A stretch of DNA of 64,000 nt, from assembly GCA_947359465.1 (NCBI GenBank), contig OX375879.1:92120578-92184577 (forward strand). Reading direction: 5' to 3'. The DNA comes from Metellina segmentata (Eukaryota > Arthropoda > Arachnida > Araneae > Tetragnathidae). Made by a program: the position numbers and the translations under genes. The notes below the pieces were generated by a model. It saw only the letters and a program-made list of their open reading frames with translations. It ran no database searches and was not told the origin of the DNA. This document shows positions 58,100 to 64,000 of the stretch, one piece after another; within the stretch, counting starts at the first letter, position 1, and every line of letters starts with the position of its first letter.

Positions 58100-59525
58100 T
58101 CTACATACAACAAGCAATACTACATACAAATAGAAGAAGAACATACACTGAAGTGTATTTCATATTCCTGCATAGGAGAGATCTTGTAAGAGAACACTTT
58201 AGAAGCTTGTATGATTCGCAGACTATTGCGTCTGTTTATCTAATTCTTATTCCACGAACATTGCTTTTCATGTGTATAGACGACACCTTGAAGATGGAGA
58301 TTCCAGCTCGGGAAACACAGAATAAAATTGTATATAAGACAATATTTGTATTTTCTTTAGTTTTTCTAACAAAATACCACAGGGATGCCCATCAAAGTGC
58401 TCGATTCTTTTATGTAACAGGACCGGGGGAACTCCCGGCATGGTATTTATATAGATCAATACTTACTTTAATTTTTAGTCACGGAGGAAAATGTCGTATG
58501 ATTCTGCCTCGGAAGATTGATTCTACGCCAATTAATAACAGGACAGGGAAAATAAACACAACTCGGACTTCTGGGTCTTCGGAAAAACAGTTTTTCAGCG
58601 TGTCCCTCCGAGTCGTGTAAAAATGCTGATTAAAATATCGAGAAATTCCTGCCCTCCCCTAGCGAAACAGTCCCGGCTTTTTCTCATAATTAAATGCACA
58701 CACGTCCTCTGTGGGGACGCAACTGTCCCGAACCCCTGACTATCAATTATATTATTTGGCGGCTGAGAAAATATTTGCTTAAAGGCCATTTCTTAATGCA
58801 CCTCGCGGCTTTTATAGAATTAGTCGAGGCCTCGTGCCTCAGGTGGCACCGAGGAGGACGCAGCAATCAATGCAGAAACCTTTTGAGAAAGGGAAGCGCA
58901 CATGCGAGATGGGAGCTGCATGCAGCAGAAACAAGAAACAGCCCCGGAGTGACGAAAAGCTTGTTTAGTGGAGGGAACTTAATGCTGGGGCTTGCTTGTT
59001 TACGAGAGAGGGCGGGGAGAGAGAGAGAGAAGAGCTAGACTCCTGGCGAATAAGAAATGAAACTAATTAATGCCGCTTCCTTCCTCTCTCGTGCTTTTAC
59101 TTTTCTTCAGCGTTTTAGAAAAGAGCGTGGTTCACATGGGTAGTTCTGTGCTTTTTTTTTTCGCCTCGGCTGCGACATTCCTTGACTACCAGTATCCCCG
59201 AGATACAGCTCCCAGCTCCGGTGTGGTGGGCCGTCTCTTGGGGGAGATGGCGTCTTTTCCGGGGCCCCCGAAAGAAGAATTTCGTGCCGGCGTAAAATAT
59301 TTTCCACTCGCAGGACTCGGGAATTTTCTGTCGAGGCACTTTACTTGTTTTTGCGATGAGGGAATATTCTGCTCCGTGCCCGCATGTCTCGTCTTGCCTT
59401 TCGCTTGCTTTTTGGGTTGTTTTCCTCTTTTACCCCAATCGGCAAGTTTCGGATTGGCGTTTTTAGGGCAGTGGCAATTAAGCGCCAGAGAAGGCAGTTT
59501 GATGCGTAATAATTAATTACTGCCG
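58100..59525. other. GC-richer region, unassigned
   Basis: The composition rises from about 58270 and is highest at 58600-59480. Long open frames occur on the + strand (58153-58620, 155 codons; 59070-59516, 148 codons), but their proteins are low-complexity (F, L, S-rich) with no signal I can name, and opposite frames are open as well. A purine run GAGAGAGAGAGA lies near 59017. Conserved non-coding DNA, a promoter or a 5' exon is possible. Confidence 0.4.
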
Positions 59526-59680
59526 GGGTAAAATCATACGAGATGTTTATAAATGATTACTTTTATTACTGAAAGCAATAGCTTGGGTGATGGATGCTGG
59601 CAAAAATATGCGAGTTTCATGAGGTAACGTGTTTTCTGAGACACACTTTTTCTCTGCTGTATAAACTCGTTATGATTTGG
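59512..59680. repeat. Segment duplicated at 60155-60320, copy 1
   Basis: The phrases TACGAGATGTTTATAAATGA, ATGGATGC, ATATGCGAGTTTCAT and GAGGTAACGTG reappear in order about 645 bp downstream with roughly one change in five bases. Confidence 0.8.
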
Positions 59681-60154
59681 GTATATATTAATTTACTGCA
59701 ACGTCATCAATCTACTGTCGAGGTTTTTTTGTAATAGAATTATTTGCGTTTGCATTGTTTGACTGAAAATATGCTTATTTGAATGATAACTACAGTATAA
59801 TTCCTTTCAATGTTGCTAGAATAATAGGATTAGTCACCTCTTAAAAGGAATAAATATTGTTTACGATTGTCTTCGATACACAATCTAACATCACATGCGT
59901 ATAATTTTATTTTCAAATATATAATACATCATTAATAATATAAAATCATTATTCCTCTAGTATGTTTTTGAATAGTTGAACCAATATATATTAGTGTATA
60001 TCTGGAATAAAGCAAAATACTCATCTTAATTTGAGCATCGCTCACGGTAGTGCAAAATGAAAGGTGTTCGTGTTACAAATCCCCTTGTTCAAGGTATTGC
60101 ATTATCTACACCAAGTCTACAAGAGCATATTGTAAAAGTCATAAGCAGCATTTC

Positions 60155-60320
60155 AGTTTGATGTATTTTCTGCCGGTGGAAAATCGTACGAGATGTTTAT
60201 AAATGATTTTTCTTATTAATGGAACCAATGACTTGATGGATGCATGTAAAAACATGCGAATTTCATAAGGTAACAAGTTTCTAAGAAACACTTTTTAGTC
60301 ATTGTAAACTATGCTTTACA
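60155..60320. repeat. Segment duplicated at 59512-59680, copy 2
   Basis: It shares GTACGAGATGTTTATAAATG, TGATGGATGCATG, CATGCGAATTTCATAAGGTA and the following AAACACTTTTT with the first copy. Confidence 0.8.
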
Positions 60321-60529
60321 TTAATTTACCGAGATAGTGCATAACAGTCGCGATATAATCAATCTGTGACTTTATCCCAATTCCATTAAAAGAATTCAAG
60401 TACCTATGTTTTTTTACGAAAGTAACCACTAGGATGTCAGTATTTGTGCATGAATTATTGGGTAATTTTTCATACTGAATACTGAATCATAGTGAAGAGC
60501 TTGTATTGTAGAAAAAAAAATTTTGAATG

Positions 60530-61248
60530 ACCTAACATATGGCCCTTAAAGTGACATTTTTAAATTCAAGGTAACTTCAAATTAATCTTTTACCTCCAAT
60601 TACAAAAAAAATTATTTATTTATTTTTTTCTAATAAGTATATGCTAAAAGCACACCATTTATCATTGTTTTCTGAAATTTTCAAAGTGGTTTCATGTGGG
60701 TTCATAGTTATGAAATAATAGAAATAAATAGGAGTATGTAATCAGTACCCCTAAGCACCTGTATCTTTTGAACTGTTTATCCAATAAAAATGAAATAAAT
60801 TTTATTTCATGAGAAAATGCATAACCATTCTGATGTTATATTACTTGTTGATACCTTTTAAGAAAAAAAATAATGAAATACCTTTTTGGAATTCAAGGTC
60901 GAAACCTTGAATTTTATTTCAAAACCTTCAAGATTCTGATGATATTTGCATGATACTTTTAGTGATACTAAACTCAGAAAGGTCACTAATGGTATCTTGT
61001 AATATAACACCATCAGTTAAATCTAGTTCACAGAGGGGTTTTTTATAGAAAAGTCAAAATTAGGTCAAAAGACACAGGACTATCAACTTATACGTGTCTC
61101 TCTATGAAACTTCTAGAAAGCAGAGATAAATAGTATACCTTTAACTTATAGGGTTTGAAAAAATACACTATTTTTGTAAATGTCGATCAAAAGTCAAATG
61201 TAATAACCTTGAAATTAGAAAGGTCACTTTAAAGGTCATATGATCCGC
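60530..61248. mobile_element. TIR element or MITE, superfamily unknown
   Basis: CATATGGCCCTTAAAGTGAC then ATTTTTAAATTCAAGGTAA near 60537 is mirrored near 61235 by CATATGACCTTTAAAGTGAC then CTTTCTAATTTCAAGGTTA read inward. Arms of about 45 bp are diverged. Boundaries and target duplication are unclear. The AT-rich interior has no coding. Confidence 0.55.
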
Positions 61249-61379
61249 CCATTAGAAAAATTTAACATTTGCTACAAAATAAACTTTTATTCAGTATGAT
61301 TGGATGACATAATTAAATTCATGTAAATAAAAAATTAAACCATAAGACAAGAAATATATATCATATTTTTATGTTAAAA

Positions 61380-61495
61380 TTACGTGATGTTATTCTCGGA
61401 TCTTTCCACCAGGGGATTGATTCCCGACCGTCGTCGATAGCCCATTGTGTTGCTCTAGTACGATGTTAAAAATGATTAACTACCAATTACCATAT
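61380..61495 (+). repeat. tRNA-derived SINE, family A, 3' fragment
   Basis: It contains only the body end and tail: TGATGTTATTCTCGGATCTT, GTCGTCGATAGCCCATTGTG, TTGCTCTAGTACGATGTTAA and ACTACCAATTACC. It matches 43330-43445. 5' truncation is usual for retroposed SINEs. Confidence 0.82.
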
Positions 61496-61703
61496 TTTTA
61501 TGAAATGAAAGGATACTTCATGATGTATAATTAAATCACAGAAAATACATTTAAATTTATTATTAAGTTTAGTTACATTATGGAAAAAGGTTATCCGAAA
61601 TTAAAGAAATTACCATACAATTGAAATTGCAAAAAAATATACACTCTCTACCAATAAGTAATGGACACCTGTGATAGAAAAGATAAACAAAATTTATTCA
61701 CAT

Positions 61704-63244
61704 TCAATGGTCGGTAGAGCCTTCACGAGTTGGAATTATAGCCTCAATCCTACGGGACATTATTTCCACAAGTCCTTGTATGACGGCTAGTGGTATTTTC
61801 TTCCACTCGGCTTGGAGGAGACATATAAGTACCTTCACCGATTTTGGACGGTTGTTGCACCCCTTAATTCGGCAATCCAACTCGTCCCAGAGGTTCTTGA
61901 TAGAGTTCAGGTCCGGGCACTGGGAAGGCCAGTCCATTCGGTTAACCCCTATCCTCGCAACATTACAGCTGGTGTCTTGGTCTTGGAAGTAACATGGATC
62001 CAACCCGTAAAACTGCCAGAACGTAGGAAGCACACTGTCATCCAAAATAGTACAGTATAGTGCAGTAAGCCTCGGCGTTCGGCCGAACTATACTGTGGAC
62101 ACCAAGCATTATCTCAGGAGGCGTTCTCAAGATAAACGCCAGACCCAGACCCTGTCATCCGAACGGTAGAGCGTGAACCTTGATTCGTCGCTACAGAGTA
62201 CCCGTTTCCACTGATCTACGGACCACTTTCGACGTGCTTTGCACCACATTAACCGAGCTGCGCGGAAGGACTTTGCGATCAAAGGCTTATGGGTGGCAGC
62301 ACGACCATGAAAACCAAGCAGATGTGCTTCCTTACGGATGGTATTAATGAAAACAATACTCCCGGATGCCTGTTGAAACTTCTGGATTATATGGGCCTTC
62401 GGTTGGGTGCGGTTCTTCCGAATTTCTCTGGACAGCATACGTCGGTCTCTATCTCCCAGTTTCGTGCATCGACTTACTCGGGACACATTCCGAAAATCAC
62501 CGCTCACCTTCCATTTATGAATCACATAGGCCACTATCGATTTTGGGTTGTAGCGAGCTTAGCTACCACTCCAAAACTTAACTTACAAAGGGTAGTATAA
62601 ATACCAGTGTAACCCAACTCCCCAGAAGTACTTTTTGGTAGACACTAAGTTAAGCTGGTTCATTCGCGCTTGCTAAATTGGTGACCAACGTTCGTGATTT
62701 AAACATGCTTAAAAATTTACAAAAAAAATTCGATGGATGGCACACAATGTCCAGTAGAATTCGCCATGGTTGATACTAATTACCTTTCTAGCACTAGGGG
62801 GCGCTGTGATAGCAGAAACTGCTAATGTTATATCACATCCTCCATTCGTGCAATTGCCGCATAAATAAAATAACATGTAAAAGGCAGCACGGCAACTGTA
62901 ATCTTAATACAGCTCTTACAGTCAAATGCAAAAATGGCAATAATTCTACAAGTGACGTCAACTATCGAATTTCGGCGACTGCTAAAATTCTGGAGGGGGA
63001 GTACTGTAGCGAGCTTAGCTACCACTCCAAAACTTAACTTACAAAGGGGTAGTATAAATACCAGTGTAACCCAACTCCCCAGAAGTACTTTTTGGTAGAC
63101 ACTAAGTTACGCTGGTTCATTCGCGCTTGCTAAAAGGGTAATTCAGCTAGATATGTCCCTAAAGAATCGGCCGTTTCTGTGATACCCGACGATTACTTCT
63201 TTCTCGAAATCAGATCACTCTGCACTGCGTGTCATCTTGCATGC
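61704..63244 (-). pseudogene. Tc1-like transposase pseudogene, split by a TRIM
   Basis: The start is near 63244 (MTRSAE, a stop, then SDFEKEVIVGYHRNGRFFRD). The TRIM interrupts at 63139/62549. If the insertion is ignored, the frame resumes at NYPKSIVAYVIHKWK. Then follow KLGDRDRRMLSREIRKNRTQ, FHGRAATHKPLIAKSFRAAR and VLCSDESRFTLYRSDDRVWV (first catalytic D). About 35 residues before DDSVLPTFWQFYG are replaced by an unrelated palindromic stretch near 62048-62090. The second D region is YFQDQDTSCNVAR, and the final E reads K in CPDLNSIKNLWDEL. The C terminus ends naturally at 61704. Inactive. Confidence 0.87.
62549..63135 (+). mobile_element. TRIM-like miniature LTR retrotransposon
   Basis: Two direct repeats of about 130 bp (62549-62678 and 63005-63135) start TGTAGCGAGCTTAGCTACC and differ at about three positions. 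Immediately after the first is TGGTGACC, a plausible primer-binding site. Immediately before the second is the purine tract GGAGGGGGAG. GGGT flanks both sides (62545-62548 and 63136-63139), a 4-bp target duplication. The 326-bp interior has no gag or pol. The LTR has GTATAAATA, a TATA-like box. It depends on other elements for movement. Confidence 0.83.
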
Positions 63245-63269
63245 GACTAATGCCAATGTTGCTTCCTAC

Positions 63270-63887
63270 TAGGGATGCGACATCGACAGCAAAACGTCGA
63301 TGTTTTGAAACATCGATGTTCAAAATTAAAACATCGTTCCAAAAAAATCGATGTTTTTAAAATTCAGTGTATTTAAACTTTTTTCCCCATTTATTAAAAC
63401 TGGTTTAGCAACTAAGGATGCAACATCGACAGCAAAACATTGATGTTGATAATGCATCGCCCCCAAACTTCCGATGTTTTTAAAATTCAGTGCATTTAAA
63501 CGTTTTACCCCATTTTTTATAACTGGTTTAGCAGCTAGTGATGTGACATCAGCTCCAATGCATCGATGTTTTTTATAAAACATCAATGTTTTGAAAACAT
63601 CGACATCGATGTAGTATCCCTACTTTTCAGACCCTTCACCTTTGGTCACTTTGGTCTAAAAGTATGTTCAATTTGCTGATTATAAAAATTATGCTACTTG
63701 GTTATTTTTTAAATTTTTATAACGGTACTTTTTTCATTTAAAAAAAAAACTTCGACAACGTAAAAAAAACAACAAGTATAAACATCGATGTTACAAAAAC
63801 ATCGATCCCAATACACATCGATCCCAAACATCGATGTTTTTTTTTAATCGATGTTTTGAAAACATTGACTTCGATGTCGCATCCCTA
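63270..63887. mobile_element. hAT-like MITE
   Basis: The terminal inverted repeats TAGGGATGCGACATCGA and its complement are flanked by a perfect 8-bp duplication CTTCCTAC (63262-63269 and 63888-63895), as expected for hAT elements. The interior is dominated by ACATCGATGTTTT palindromes and includes diverged internal copies of the end near 63414 and 63536, plus an internal GATGTAGTATCCCTA near 63609-63623 that could mark the end of an inner element. No transposase. Confidence 0.87.
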
Positions 63888-64000
63888 CTTCCTACTCGAT
63901 ATTTAACGGCGGAGTGCGGGACGTTTATCAGGACAACATATATCGTCATTTGCTTCGGTGTCCATATACTTATTGGTAGATAGTGTAGAGTAGATATGAC

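Larger units (their letters stand above)
61642..63985 (-). mobile_element. Tc1-like transposon carrying two nested insertions
   Basis: The inverted ends are CACTCTCTACCAATAAGTAA then TGGACACC at the left and CACTATCTACCAATAAGTAT then ATGGACACC inward from the right, next to TA on both sides. The span is 2344 bp, but it contains a 591-bp TRIM plus target duplication (62549-63139) and a 626-bp hAT-like MITE plus target duplication (63270-63895). Without these the element is about 1.13 kb, a normal size for a slightly deleted Tc1. Confidence 0.92.

Noticed and set aside
59070..59516. 148-codon + frame, hydrophobic start
   Set aside because: It looks signal-peptide-like, but the opposite strand is open too and the protein has F/L-rich low complexity with no family resemblance.

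Overview
The window looks like intergenic DNA from a repeat-rich, AT-rich eukaryotic nuclear genome, most likely an arthropod. A spider or other chelicerate is my guess, from the mixture of Tc1/mariner subfamilies, Helitrons with TCTATATA starts and CTAG ends, a Ginger-like element and tRNA-derived SINEs; this is inference, not proof. I recognise no intact host protein gene, rRNA or functional tRNA. Nearly every coding signal belongs to a decayed transposable element, and most open frames are short and accidental.

Layout, left part. 1-1600 is a dimeric satellite, followed by a GC-richer island (1600-2640), a three-copy 275-bp array (2890-3714) and a long AT-rich stretch. 6440-9230 combines three related segments with a minisatellite that contains a 105-bp array, and ends in another GC-rich island; a degenerate 300-bp array follows to 10110. 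From 12.6 to 25.1 kb there is a run of elements: Tc1 (12610-14002), a Ginger-like element with a KRBA2-like cysteine-rich tail (14135-15056), a DD36E Tc1 (16241-17499), a TIR MITE and Tc1 relic (18676-19260), two inverted copies of one small Helitron (19291-19941 and 23773-24433) around another Tc1 (20712-22208), and a shortened Tc1 (24540-25108).

Middle. 25.3-28.7 kb holds a SINE, a PIF/Harbinger-like MITE and a long-TIR IS630-type element. 28809-31400 is a mariner whose catalytic region has been expanded into six 330-bp tandem units arranged B-A-C-B-A-C. Further on are a deleted Tc1 (35214-36150), a SINE (36417-36730), a DD41D element bounded by two inverted copies of its 3' end (36874-37886), a LINE tail and a 350-bp tandem array (38690-40830) broken by the LINE tail and a SINE.

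Right part. A piggyBac relic (42.5 kb), a SINE (43.1 kb), a deleted mariner (44978-45749), a two-copy duplication, a third Helitron (48768-50383), a near-identical 205-bp array (50756-51573), Tc1 relics (53.5-54.8 kb), a perfect hairpin (55.2 kb), a TTAA-flanked MITE (55332-56059), a LINE RNase H fragment (56.8-57.6 kb) and another SINE. 58.1-59.5 kb is GC-richer. The last 2.4 kb is one Tc1 (61642-63985) that carries two insertions: a miniature LTR retrotransposon with a GGGT target duplication and a hAT-like MITE with a CTTCCTAC target duplication.

The most unusual items are the mariner-derived higher-order tandem array, the Ginger-like element with paired subterminal motifs, the nested TRIM and hAT insertions, the DD41D element with two 3' ends, and a 25-bp Helitron-terminus-like insert inside a transposase pseudogene. 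The GC-rich islands (1.6-2.6, 8.6-9.2, 40.8-41.2, 44.4, 56.5 and 58.6-59.5 kb) are the best candidates for host regulatory sequence or unrecognised exons.
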